Below are positions 7,999 through 16,445 of a stretch of DNA of 64,000 nt, piece after piece (position 1 is the first letter of the stretch; every line of letters begins with the position of its first letter). This DNA comes from UBA1737 sp964541525 (lineage in GTDB: Bacteria > Bacillota_I > Bacilli_A > ML615J-28 > CAG-313), in assembly GCA_964541525.1 (NCBI GenBank), contig CAZIQF010000005.1, positions 1 through 64,000 of the forward strand, written 5' to 3'. The notes below the pieces were generated by a model. That model worked only from the letters and a program-made list of their open reading frames with translations, made no database searches and had not been told where the DNA came from. The translations under genes were made by a program, and so were the position numbers.

Positions 7999-10731
7999 AT
8001 GAAAAAAATAGTTTTTTGTATATTGATACTTATATGTATTATTCATACTACATTCTTAGTAAAAGCAGAAAATAATGTTTCCGTTAGTTTATATGATTCT
8101 GCATCAATTAGAATGGAAACACCAAGTGGCATCAGGTTCAAGGCTAAGGTCACAAACCCCCAAGATGGATATAAATATGGAATGGTATTTATTAATCATT
8201 TAGTAAGCAATGTCGAAGATTTATATGTAGGATCTACTGATAGTGTTTATGCTGAAGTCGATTGTCTTGCTGAAACTAATGAATATACAGTATCTTTAGT
8301 CAACTTTCCTGAATATGGATATTTAGATGATATAACTGTCAGAGCCTATGTTCAAGTTGATAATGATACATATATTTATTCTGATCATGTTGTCTCTAAA
8401 ACAATTAAAGATATTGCAACAAAAGCGTATGAAGATGGAAATGATAATCAATATATAAAAGATATTGCATTATTTGATAAAACTATCTTAGTTAGATATG
8501 ATAGTCTTAGTAAGGAAGTTGCATATAATACCTCAAGTAGTGAGTTAGATTTACCAACGACAATTACTTTATATGATAAATATGATCAAGCATATCATCT
8601 CGGTGTTACATGGAATTTATCTAATTATGATGGAACTAAAGCAGGAACTACCAATATTCAAGGAACACTTGATTTAGGCACAACCTACATAACTAAAAAA
8701 TTTGAAATTAGCTATCAAATAACAGTAAAAAATAATCCAGTCATATTTGATTATGATTTTAGAACGATGTCAACCTTAGATAGTGCGTTTGAAAACAAGT
8801 CAGATGGCATGTATAAGGATACAGAAAAAGGTGTTGCGTTAAAATCATCCGGCAAATATATTATTACTCCTAGTTTCAATGCTTTAGGTCCGTTTAAAGT
8901 AACAGCTGAGATTAGAGGAAGATCAACATCGGGGAACGCAACAATTACAATTTATGGTTTAGATAGTTCTGGTAACGTATTAGAAAAACAAGCTTTTACT
9001 CAAGTTATCTCAACATCAAATTCATATTTATATGCGACATTTACTAATACTCTAATCACAAAAATTAAATTTGAATACACAACCAAAGCGACAGGAAATA
9101 TTGGGATCTCGACTTTAAAAGCAGAATATACTGATGATATTAGTACCGATGTGGATGAATTAGAAAGTATTAGTGTTAAAGATTATACAACTAATTATTA
9201 TGTAGGTAGCACGTTTGATTACTTAGGAACAATTGTTAAAACCTATACATCTGGTAAAACTGAAGAAGTAAGTTTAACTAATGTGAAAAGTGATCTTGAA
9301 GTGGTTTTCGATTCTACAACTCCAGGTAATTTTGTTGGTAGTATTACTTATTTAGGTTTCACTACAACCTTCAATTATAGTATTCTAACACAAGAAGTTA
9401 CGGATACAATCACTTCTAAAGTTGATAATGTTATGGTTTATGCTATCGATTTATCAGCATCCAGCAATGATACACTTTCTTTAATTCGGATTAATCAAGG
9501 AACAAATCAAGTTAATATCATTATTGATCAAGGTCCAGTTTTAAGTGATGCGTCAAAAGCACAATTAACATTGCAACTTGAATCCTTGATTAATAATAAA
9601 ATCTCTTATTATTATTCTCTAAATAATAGTAGCTACTTTGATAATTTATCAGGTAAACCGATGGTAATTAATTATGAATATTATTTTACTAAAGAAGTAT
9701 TATTAACAATCAAGCCTAATGGTTTTATCCTTGATTGTTTAGGCTATGTATATTATGATGTTCAAAATATGAGTAATAGTCAAATCGAATTAGATACTAA
9801 AGTAGATATTTTATGGGCAAATAACACAATCACAGAATCAATTATCGAAGCCTTAGATCCAGAGACAATTATCCTTCCGGAAGGAAATTTGACAACATTT
9901 ATTGAACTTGCAAAAGCGATTTATACTTATGATGATGAAATTTTCCAATATTCACCAACACTAAATAAAAATATTTGGCATGTGTTTACAGATATATCAT
10001 ATTATTTAGATGGTGAAAGTACTAAAGAACTTAGTAGTTATAGTGAGTGGAGTAATGCTGAAACCAATGGCTTGCATCATGCAAGTATGGTTAATTACTT
10101 GTATCGTGAAGCCTATTATGGCGATATCAGCAACTTATCAGGAGATGCACTAGTAACTGCATTAAGAAAAGTCATAACTAATACCCATACATTCAGTGTA
10201 TCATATGGTGAAAATAAAACTTATTTACAACAAACGGATGCAGATCCATTTAACGAAGGCAATATTATGCTAATTTATTTAGGAACATCAGTCACAGCTG
10301 CTTGGGATGGTGGTACTACTTGGAATCGTGAACATGTATGGCCAAAATCATTATCCGGTGGTCTTTATACGAGTGTAGCTGAAAGTCATCGAGGAGCTGG
10401 TAGTGATTTACATCATATTAAACCAGCTAATCCGAGTGAAAATACATCAAGAAATAATAAAGCATTTGGTACAGTAACCAATTCCACATATTATTGTCCA
10501 CGAGATGGAGTAAAAGGCGACGTTGCGCGAATCTTATTCTATATGTCTGTAAGATATGATATGGATATTGAACAACTTGGCGTTGCCCAAAGCACAAGTA
10601 TGCTTCTTGAATGGAATGATTTAGATCAAGTTGATTCATTTGAAAGAAATCGTAATCGAATCGTTCAAAGCATTCAAGGGAATTACAACCCATTTGTTGA
10701 TAATCCTTGGCTTGCCGATTTAATTTGGTAA
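7999..10731 (+). CDS. Large secreted endonuclease I-type nuclease with Ig-like domain
   Basis: A 910-aa exported protein. The N-terminus is a signal peptide (MKKIVFCILILICIIHTTFL, then VKAEN). The body has beta-rich modules, including a bacterial Ig-like domain near 387-465 (YVGSTFDYLGT...TPGNFVGSITYLG). The C-terminal ~180 residues are an endonuclease I / extracellular DNase domain (PF04231 type): NREHVWPKS near 776 and SDLHHIKPANPSENTSRNN near 803-821 hold the catalytic and metal-binding histidines and asparagines. No LPxTG motif or C-terminal membrane anchor, so it is probably released. An extended -10 (TGATATAAT, 7959-7967) precedes it. Likely role: nutrient or biofilm DNA degradation. 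Confidence 0.85.
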   Translation: MKKIVFCILILICIIHTTFLVKAENNVSVSLYDSASIRMETPSGIRFKAKVTNPQDGYKYGMVFINHLVSNVEDLYVGSTDSVYAEVDCLAETNEYTVSLVNFPEYGYLDDITVRAYVQVDNDTYIYSDHVVSKTIKDIATKAYEDGNDNQYIKDIALFDKTILVRYDSLSKEVAYNTSSSELDLPTTITLYDKYDQAYHLGVTWNLSNYDGTKAGTTNIQGTLDLGTTYITKKFEISYQITVKNNPVIFDYDFRTMSTLDSAFENKSDGMYKDTEKGVALKSSGKYIITPSFNALGPFKVTAEIRGRSTSGNATITIYGLDSSGNVLEKQAFTQVISTSNSYLYATFTNTLITKIKFEYTTKATGNIGISTLKAEYTDDISTDVDELESISVKDYTTNYYVGSTFDYLGTIVKTYTSGKTEEVSLTNVKSDLEVVFDSTTPGNFVGSITYLGFTTTFNYSILTQEVTDTITSKVDNVMVYAIDLSASSNDTLSLIRINQGTNQVNIIIDQGPVLSDASKAQLTLQLESLINNKISYYYSLNNSSYFDNLSGKPMVINYEYYFTKEVLLTIKPNGFILDCLGYVYYDVQNMSNSQIELDTKVDILWANNTITESIIEALDPETIILPEGNLTTFIELAKAIYTYDDEIFQYSPTLNKNIWHVFTDISYYLDGESTKELSSYSEWSNAETNGLHHASMVNYLYREAYYGDISNLSGDALVTALRKVITNTHTFSVSYGENKTYLQQTDADPFNEGNIMLIYLGTSVTAAWDGGTTWNREHVWPKSLSGGLYTSVAESHRGAGSDLHHIKPANPSENTSRNNKAFGTVTNSTYYCPRDGVKGDVARILFYMSVRYDMDIEQLGVAQSTSMLLEWNDLDQVDSFERNRNRIVQSIQGNYNPFVDNPWLADLIW

Positions 10732-10735
10732 TTAA

Positions 10736-10769
10736 AATAATCCTTACGCTTTTGTAAGGGTTATTTTTT
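10736..10769 (+). terminator. Terminator after the nuclease gene
   Basis: Stem 10736-10747 with 10754-10765 (AATAATCCTTAC / GTAAGGGTTATT, one wobble), 6-nt loop, T-run. Confidence 0.8.
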
Positions 10770-10785
10770 ATCTAATTCTTTTTCT

Positions 10786-10814
10786 TTGAAAAAATCAGTA
10801 AAAAAGATTATAAT
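10786..10814 (+). promoter_or_regulatory. Promoter of the HAAS-domain gene
   Basis: TTGAAA (10786-10791), 17-bp spacer, TATAAT (10809-10814). Confidence 0.75.
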
Positions 10815-10866
10815 ATATATAAAGATGAATTGTAAATAAAAAATAAAGTTAGGAGATTTTTAGAGT

Positions 10867-12756
10867 ATGGATTATATTACTCAAGAAGAATATTTATTAG
10901 CTCTTGCTGAAGAACTTAAATATTTAAATCCCAAAGATGCAACAAAAGTACTACAATATTACCAAACGAGAATTAATAATGCCCTTGATTATGGAGAAAA
11001 AGAAAAAGATATTATTGCAGGACTTCCAACACCAGACGAAGTTGCAAAACAAACATATGAAGCACATGGGATTAACTATCTAGCAATTAGAAAAAAAAGT
11101 TATAAACGAAAAATGATTTTATCAAAGATTATCGATAGTCTTTTATCATTAATCATTATTATAGCATTTATAGCAGTGATGATTTTTATGTTTAAATCAT
11201 TATTTAAGATGGGAACATTAGTTTATCAACTCATTATTGTCGAAGAAGGAATCAATAAATTAATTAGTTCACTAGCAGTAGTTGGTTATATGTTAACTAT
11301 CCTGTTTGCTTTTATATACGTTGTTGATTTATTTTATATTATATTGTCTAATTTTTTAAATAATATTGTTAATCTTAAAAACAAAGACTTGCAAAGAAAA
11401 ATTTTTACTTTCACGATTACGGGATTGATTGAAGATAAAACCAATCATCACAAAATCCAATTAAAGTTACTAGTATCAGTTGTAATTGTAACTATCTTTT
11501 TAATGATTGGTAGTTTTATGAATAATGGCTACGTTGCAAGCACTTTGAATGATACGCCATCAAATAGTTTAGAAGTAGTAATTGATGATAATATAACAAA
11601 TATTAAGTTAGATACTGCCATAGCTAATATTTATTTCAAAGAATCAACTAGCAATCAAGCTTATCTAGTTTATGAATATGAAATAAACAATCATTTAAAT
11701 ACAAGTACTAGTCAAAATAACTTCAATATTGAAATTAATAATGCTTCTACATATGATATTTTTGGCTTATTCAATGAACCAACCCCGATTATTACTTTCT
11801 ATATTCCAAACAATCAACTAATTGATATGATTATTAATTTTGATTCAGGTGTAATTGATTTAACCGATATGAAGTTAAATAACTTAACTGTCAATGTTAC
11901 AAGTAAAAGCACAATCAGTATTGTTGGTTCTACGCTTAATCAAACAACAATTACTGGTTTTAATGTTAATTTTGCAATTCATAGCAGTAATATCAAAGAA
12001 GCTAGTTATGAAGCTAGCAAAGGCCAATTTATCATTGAAGAAAAAGCCATGATAAACAAGTTAAATGTAAATAATTTTCAATCAAAAATCAAATTTAATA
12101 ATAGTACAATTAACGACTTGACAATAACAAATAATGCTGGAAATCTTGAATTAGATGGTATAACAGGAAATCAAATTAATTTCACAGCACGAACTTCACA
12201 AAACTATTTATTAAATGTCAATTACACCGAAATGAATTGTCAAGTTGCAAACACATGTTCATTAACAATTAATGATAGTATTGCTGATACAGCAAAAATT
12301 GAATCTAATAATGCCTTTATTATTATTGATAATTTAATCGCAAATAAGATGACGATTACATCAACTAGTAGCGAATTATTTTTAAGTAATTTAGGTGATA
12401 AGCAAACACCAACAATGGAACTAGCAATTACTCATTATAATGGATCAAAAACCGAAATTACTAAATCTAATCTAAGACTATTAACAATTACCCAAGAAGA
12501 TGGTTACGTTATTTGCAATAATAATTATATAAGAAATGGTATTTTAAACTTAGTAAAATGCAATATTGTGGAATTAATTGATTTAGACGGTAGTCAAATT
12601 GAATTATATTTAGCGGAAATTGAAACTAGCATCACGCTTGATGCCAAAGCAAAAACCGAATTAATCTATTTAGTTAAAGACTGGGATTTAATTTCTGGTG
12701 CTAATTTAATTAGAAACGAAGACACAATTAATTTTAAGGTTGAAGGTGAAGAATAG
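10867..12756 (+). CDS. HAAS/DUF1700-type membrane protein with extracellular adhesin-like beta repeats
   Basis: A 629-aa protein. Residues 1-75 (EEYLLALAEELKYLNPKDA...LPTPDEVAKQ) match the cytoplasmic HAAS/DUF1700 helical signalling domain. Three membrane segments follow (about 84-115, 130-160, 200-222). The remaining ~400 residues are an N/T/I/S-rich beta-strand ladder resembling the DUF4097 putative adhesin fold, expected outside the cell. HAAS proteins usually sit beside a PadR regulator; none is adjacent. Transcribed alone. Function unknown; envelope sensing is plausible. Confidence 0.65.
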   Translation: MDYITQEEYLLALAEELKYLNPKDATKVLQYYQTRINNALDYGEKEKDIIAGLPTPDEVAKQTYEAHGINYLAIRKKSYKRKMILSKIIDSLLSLIIIIAFIAVMIFMFKSLFKMGTLVYQLIIVEEGINKLISSLAVVGYMLTILFAFIYVVDLFYIILSNFLNNIVNLKNKDLQRKIFTFTITGLIEDKTNHHKIQLKLLVSVVIVTIFLMIGSFMNNGYVASTLNDTPSNSLEVVIDDNITNIKLDTAIANIYFKESTSNQAYLVYEYEINNHLNTSTSQNNFNIEINNASTYDIFGLFNEPTPIITFYIPNNQLIDMIINFDSGVIDLTDMKLNNLTVNVTSKSTISIVGSTLNQTTITGFNVNFAIHSSNIKEASYEASKGQFIIEEKAMINKLNVNNFQSKIKFNNSTINDLTITNNAGNLELDGITGNQINFTARTSQNYLLNVNYTEMNCQVANTCSLTINDSIADTAKIESNNAFIIIDNLIANKMTITSTSSELFLSNLGDKQTPTMELAITHYNGSKTEITKSNLRLLTITQEDGYVICNNNYIRNGILNLVKCNIVELIDLDGSQIELYLAEIETSITLDAKAKTELIYLVKDWDLISGANLIRNEDTINFKVEGEE

Positions 12757-12811
12757 TTCATTGCACCTAGTGTTAAAAATGATAGGAAAAAATTGTGAAA
12801 TAAAAACAAAC

Positions 12812-12850
12812 AAAAGTTAACTCTTTTTAATTATAATGAGTTAACTTTTT
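12812..12850 (+). terminator. Terminator after the HAAS-domain gene
   Basis: 12-bp perfect stem AAAAGTTAACTC (12812-12823) with its complement (12838-12849), 14-nt loop, short T-run. Confidence 0.75.
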
Positions 12851-12956
12851 CATTTGTTATCCTTGTATTAATGATATCTATAACTTGGTAAATTCATTAA
12901 TTTAAGCATGATTAAGTAACAATTAATATTACATTTAAATCTAACAAGTAAAATAT

Positions 12957-12985
12957 TTGAATAAACTTTTTAAAAGTGGTAAAAT
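12957..12985 (+). promoter_or_regulatory. gap promoter
   Basis: TTGAAT (12957-12962), 17-bp spacer, TAAAAT (12980-12985), about 50 nt before an AGGAGG site. Confidence 0.75.
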
Positions 12986-13040
12986 ATATAAGGTAAAAAC
13001 CATTTTTAAAAAAATATATTATTTAGGAGGACTTAAAAAA

Positions 13041-14114
13041 ATGGCAAATGTAAAAGTAGCAATCAATGGATTTGGTCGTATTGGACGTCTTGCTTTCAGA
13101 CAAATGTTTGGTGCTGAAGGTTATGAAATTGTTGCAATTAATGACCTAACTAGTCCAAAAATGCTTGCAAACTTATTAAAGTATGACACTGCACAAGGTG
13201 GTTATGCTGGATTTATTGGTGAAAATCTTCACACTGTATCATCAAAAGAACCTGTACTTGCTGAAGATGGCAAAACTGTAGTTGTACCTGGTTCAATCAC
13301 AGTTGATGGTAAAGAAATCACTATTTATGCTCAACCTAAAGCTGAATTACTTCCTTGGGGTGAATTAAATGTTGATGTAGTATTAGAATGTACTGGTTTC
13401 TATTGCTCAAAAGCAAAATCAGAAGCACACATTCAAGCTGGTGCTAAAAAAGTAGTTATTTCTGCTCCTGCTGGTAATGATTTACCTACAGTTGTTTATG
13501 GTGTAAATGAACACATCTTAACAAAAGAAGACAAGATTATCTCTGCTGCTTCTTGTACAACTAACTGTTTAGCTCCTATGGCTAAAGCATTAAATGATTA
13601 TGCTCCAATCCAATCTGGTATTATGTCAACAATTCATGCATATACTGGTGACCAAATGATTCTTGATGGACCACATCGTAAAGGCGATTTAAGAAGAGCT
13701 AGAGCAGGTGCTGCAAATATCGTTCCTAACTCAACTGGTGCTGCTAAAGCAATCGGTTTAGTTATTCCTGAATTAAATGGTAAATTAATTGGTTCTGCAC
13801 AAAGAGTTCCAGTTCCTACAGGATCAACAACTATTTTAACAGCTGTTGTTAAAGGTGCTGATGTAACTAAAGAAGGCATCAATGCTGCAATGAAAGCTGC
13901 TGCAAGTGATTCTTATGGATATAACGAAGATCCAATTGTTTCATCTGATGTTATTGGTATGAGATATGGTTCATTATTTGATGCAACTCAAACTATGGTT
14001 GCAAAAGTTGGTGAAGATTTATATCAAGTTCAAGTTGTTTCTTGGTATGATAATGAAAACTCTTATACTAGCCAAATGGTTAAAACTATCAAATACTTTG
14101 CAGAAAAATGCTAA
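13041..14114 (+). CDS. gap: Glyceraldehyde-3-phosphate dehydrogenase, type I
   Basis: The glycolytic NAD-dependent enzyme. The Rossmann motif INGFGRIGR is at the N-terminus, the catalytic cysteine is C172 in ASCTTNCLAPM, and the C-terminal SWYDNENSYTSQM is intact. Its 357 aa exceed the usual ~335 because of an insertion near residues 65-95 seen in one subgroup. The start is the ATG at 13041 behind AGGAGG (13025-13030); a longer in-frame reading from TTG 12957 would place the start on the promoter. The last 30 bp of the gene are duplicated at 15663. Confidence 0.98.
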   Translation: MANVKVAINGFGRIGRLAFRQMFGAEGYEIVAINDLTSPKMLANLLKYDTAQGGYAGFIGENLHTVSSKEPVLAEDGKTVVVPGSITVDGKEITIYAQPKAELLPWGELNVDVVLECTGFYCSKAKSEAHIQAGAKKVVISAPAGNDLPTVVYGVNEHILTKEDKIISAASCTTNCLAPMAKALNDYAPIQSGIMSTIHAYTGDQMILDGPHRKGDLRRARAGAANIVPNSTGAAKAIGLVIPELNGKLIGSAQRVPVPTGSTTILTAVVKGADVTKEGINAAMKAAASDSYGYNEDPIVSSDVIGMRYGSLFDATQTMVAKVGEDLYQVQVVSWYDNENSYTSQMVKTIKYFAEKC

Positions 14115-14145
14115 TTAAAAATCTAGGAACTACTTAATAGTTCCT
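14085..14145 (+). repeat. Direct repeat, left copy: gap 3' end plus terminator arm
   Basis: 61 bp covering the last codons of gap and most of its terminator hairpin. It aligns with 15663-15722 with about five substitutions and one single-base gap. Interpreted as one boundary of an insertion. Confidence 0.8.
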
Positions 14146-14193
14146 AGAGTCTTGACAAACCTATCTTGCTATTATTAGCATTGATAGGTTTTT
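14122..14193 (+). terminator. Two consecutive hairpins after gap
   Basis: First hairpin 14122-14132/14138-14148 (11-bp perfect stem) lacks a T-run and is the same sequence as the repeat at 15702-15722. Second hairpin 14157-14165/14183-14191 (AAACCTATC/GATAGGTTT) ends in Ts and may be the working terminator. Confidence 0.7.
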
Positions 14194-14289
14194 AAATTTA
14201 TTCGTTTATTAAAGAAATTATAGAAATTATAATGTTTTTAACTATTTTTATATAAATTTATAAAAAATATATAATCACGAAAAAGCAAT

Positions 14290-14330
14290 GCTGTTGACAT
14301 TTGACTTTGTCAACAGCCCATTTATTTTTT
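14290..14330. terminator. Hairpin with T-run downstream of yoeB
   Basis: 10-bp perfect stem GCTGTTGACA (14290-14299) with TGTCAACAGC (14308-14317), 8-nt loop. T-rich on both outgoing strands, so it can end yefM-yoeB transcription on the minus strand. 14331-14470 shows nothing else. Confidence 0.6.
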
Positions 14331-14470
14331 GTTATATGTTATTATACATTTGTTTTGAACAGTTCGCTGCAAAACAATTTGTAATATTTCACAAGTATAA
14401 CACTACAGGTACAAATGTGCTAAACATTACAAAAAATTTTAACTATTTTTAGAATTAGACTTCATTATTC

Positions 14471-14728
14471 TTATTCATAGTGTGTCCACATTCTAATAAT
14501 CTTTACAACTTTTTCAGCATCATATACTTGGTATACTAATCTATGTTGAATATTTATTCTTCTTGAAAAAGTATTATTTATTCCAATTAATTTTTCATAT
14601 GAAGGTGGATTAGTATAAGGATTCACTTCAAGTAATTCAAGTAATGCAATTACTTTTTTATATAATGTTGGATTTTGTTTAACTCTTTCAAAATCTTTAA
14701 TTGCTTGTTTAGTAAATACTATTTCCAT
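14471..14728 (-). CDS. yoeB: YoeB-type mRNA interferase toxin
   Basis: An 85-aa RelE-superfamily toxin that cleaves mRNA on the ribosome. Family features: DFERVKQNP near the N-terminus, ALLELLEVNPY, the SRRINIQHRLVYQV strand with its catalytic-area Arg/His, and the C-terminal HYE. It overlaps the antitoxin gene by 10 bp, the usual coupled arrangement. It looks intact and lies inside the segment bounded by gap 3'-end repeats, so it is probably acquired cargo. Confidence 0.92.
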   Translation of the reverse strand: MEIVFTKQAIKDFERVKQNPTLYKKVIALLELLEVNPYTNPPSYEKLIGINNTFSRRINIQHRLVYQVYDAEKVVKIIRMWTHYE

Positions 14729-14961
14729 TCAATTTTCTCGCAATCTTCAAGTTTAGTATTTGCCCCTTCCACAATGCTTTCATACATTCCGGGAATACCC
14801 GCTAAATATAATGATTCCATAAGACTATTATAATCTTCTTCACTCATCATTATCACATTGCCTTCTTTTGTATTAATATTTATAACATTATTATATTTAA
14901 TACAACTTGATGCAAGCTTATAAAGTTCTGCCCTTGCATTTGTAATATTTGTATTCATCAT
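14719..14961 (-). CDS. yefM: YefM-type antitoxin (Phd/YefM family)
   Basis: An 80-aa antitoxin and autorepressor. It has the Phd/YefM N-terminal pattern TNITNARAELYKL and the MMSEEDYNSLMESLYL segment. I start it at the ATG at 14961, 6 nt behind GAGGTG; the longer frame would begin at a GTG inside that ribosome site. A promoter (14996-15024) and a palindromic putative operator (15031-15048) lie directly upstream. Confidence 0.9.
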   Translation of the reverse strand: MMNTNITNARAELYKLASSCIKYNNVININTKEGNVIMMSEEDYNSLMESLYLAGIPGMYESIVEGANTKLEDCEKIEWK

Positions 14962-14995
14962 AATTATCACCTCTATTATTTATTATTGTATGTAT

Positions 14996-15048
14996 AGTAT
15001 ATCATTATTATTCATATAAGTCAACAAAAACGTACATAAAAATGTACG
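14996..15048 (-). promoter_or_regulatory. yefM-yoeB promoter and putative operator
   Basis: On the minus strand TTGACT (15019-15024), 17 bp, TATACT (14996-15001). Beside the -35 box lies the palindrome CGTACAT-aaaa-ATGTACG (15031-15048). Its GTAC-centred arms recall the TGTACA elements bound by YefM-YoeB in E. coli. Confidence 0.65.
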
Positions 15049-15087
15049 TTTCAGGCTGTTGACCATACTTTTACAGTGTTATGCTAC

Positions 15088-15123
15088 AAAACACCTTAGC
15101 CGGATGGTATAAGGTGTTTTTTT
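15088..15123 (+). terminator. Strong hairpin terminator inside the insertion
   Basis: 11-bp perfect stem AAAACACCTTA (15088-15098) with its complement (15110-15120), 11-nt loop, T-run. No intact gene precedes it on the plus strand, so it may belong to a lost gene. Confidence 0.65.
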
Positions 15124-15223
15124 CTATTAGTACTTAATTGAGTTTAAGTATCCTTTAAATTTATTTAGCTTATAGCGACATCTTGGTATTTCTACTTTTA
15201 ATTTTTTTAGTATAAATAAGAAA

Positions 15224-15558
15224 TCATTTTAAAGAACGATAAATACTATGTAACTCAAAAGAAAATAATGAATTAAATAATGTATTAATTTTTTGTAAAG
15301 TAGCACGTTTAGAGTCATGATTCATAATTCTTTATATTACAAGAAATTTAAATATATCTTTTAATGAAAATTTACAATTTGTTTTTATATCATCAAAAAA
15401 CTTATCAATATTTAAAGAATTATATATATCTTCAAGATATCCAACAGTTTTTATAGTTCTTTGTTAAATCTTACCAGAAGAATCTACCACTCTAATATGA
15501 GTTTTTCTAATGCATTTGAAGTAGATAAGGTCGTTTGGAATAAATATAGCATAACATC
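15224..15558 (-). pseudogene. Decayed IS4/IS1634-like transposase, N-terminal part
   Basis: The minus strand reads YFKCIRKTHIRVVDSSGKI, stop, QRTIKTVGYLEDI, then NIDKFFDDIKTN and, after another in-frame stop, RIMNHDSKRATLQKINTLF, ending in TGA at 15224. The order matches from memory the N-terminal third of IS1634/IS4-like transposases (stop codons aside). The DDE catalytic part is missing. An inverted repeat at 15588-15597/15612-15621 lies upstream and could be part of an IS end. Confidence 0.55.
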
Positions 15559-15662
15559 AAATAAAATACTCATAAAAATAAAAAATATAACTAAATCCAA
15601 TCTAAAATAAGAATTTAGTTATATGATTTTATAAATTGTAGTATAATAATGTAAAAGTAATG

Positions 15663-15730
15663 ACTATCAAATATTTTGCAGAAAATGCTAATTAAAAAAC
15701 TAGGAAATATTTAATAGTTCCTTTTTTTTC
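15663..15730 (+). repeat. Direct repeat, right copy: displaced gap 3' end and terminator
   Basis: 60 bp (15663-15722) nearly identical to 14085-14145: the gap 3' coding end with one base missing, followed by the hairpin. Unlike the left copy it is followed by an eight-T run (15722-15729), so it looks like the original gap terminator now 1.6 kb away from the gene. Confidence 0.8.
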
Positions 15731-15776
15731 TAAAAAAAATAAAAATATGTTATAATGTTAATCGAGGTATAAAAAA

Positions 15777-16445
15777 GTGAAAATAGATGGTTTAGAAATA
15801 AAGGCAGTCATCTTTGACTTAGATGGAACATTACTAGATTCATGTTCAATTTGGACGGATGTTGATAGAAACTTCTTTGAAAAAAGAAATATGAAAATGC
15901 CAGTTGATTATTCCGAAGCAATTGGTCATTTAGGACTAGATAAAGCTGCAGAATACACAATTAATCGGTTTAATTTAAAGGAAGACAAGATGGATATTAT
16001 CAAAGAATGGAAACAAGATGTATTACATAAATATGCAACCGAAGTTAAATTAAAACCAGGGGTAAAAGAGTTTTTAAGTATCTTAAAAGCACAGCATATT
16101 CCCTTTTGTGCCGCTACTGCAAATGATGAAGATTGTTATAAGAGTTGTTTAATTCACAATGGCATATATGATGATTTTGATTTTATTTTAGAAGTTAATC
16201 ATTTTAAAGATGGTAAAGATAAACCAACTATTTATTTAGAAGCAGCAAAAAGATTAAATACTACTAAAGAATATTGCTTAGTTTGTGAAGATTTAGCTAT
16301 TCCGATTCTTACTTGTAAAAAGTCAGGGTTTATTCCTTGCGCAATCTATGAAGTATCATGTAAAGAGGAAACTGAAAAAGCCTTAAACGCAAGATTTTAT
16401 ATCAAAGATTTTAGAGAACTAATCGAGAAGATAACCAATGATTAA
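15777..16445 (+). CDS. HAD-superfamily phosphatase (beta-phosphoglucomutase-like)
   Basis: A 222-aa HAD hydrolase. Motif I is FDLDGTLLDS (D14 nucleophile, D16), motif II the FCAATAND strand, motif III the lysine of KDGKDKP and motif IV VCEDL. The helical cap between motif I and II places it in the PGM/phosphatase subfamily; the substrate is unknown. The GTG start at 15777 has GAGGT 8 nt upstream and an extended -10 (TGTTATAAT, 15748-15756). It overlaps the PPTase gene by 8 bp and heads a four-gene unit. Confidence 0.85.
   Translation: MKIDGLEIKAVIFDLDGTLLDSCSIWTDVDRNFFEKRNMKMPVDYSEAIGHLGLDKAAEYTINRFNLKEDKMDIIKEWKQDVLHKYATEVKLKPGVKEFLSILKAQHIPFCAATANDEDCYKSCLIHNGIYDDFDFILEVNHFKDGKDKPTIYLEAAKRLNTTKEYCLVCEDLAIPILTCKKSGFIPCAIYEVSCKEETEKALNARFYIKDFRELIEKITND

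Noticed and set aside
12957..13040. Upstream in-frame extension of gap by 28 codons
   Set aside because: It begins with TTG exactly on the -35 box, and the AGGAGG site lies just before the ATG at 13041.
14309..15063. 10-bp inverted repeat GTCAACAGCC (14309-14318) / GGCTGTTGAC (15054-15063) flanking yefM-yoeB as transposon ends
   Set aside because: Similarity stops after 10 bp, the left copy is part of a terminator hairpin, and no target duplication is visible. The gap 3'-end repeats explain the boundaries better.
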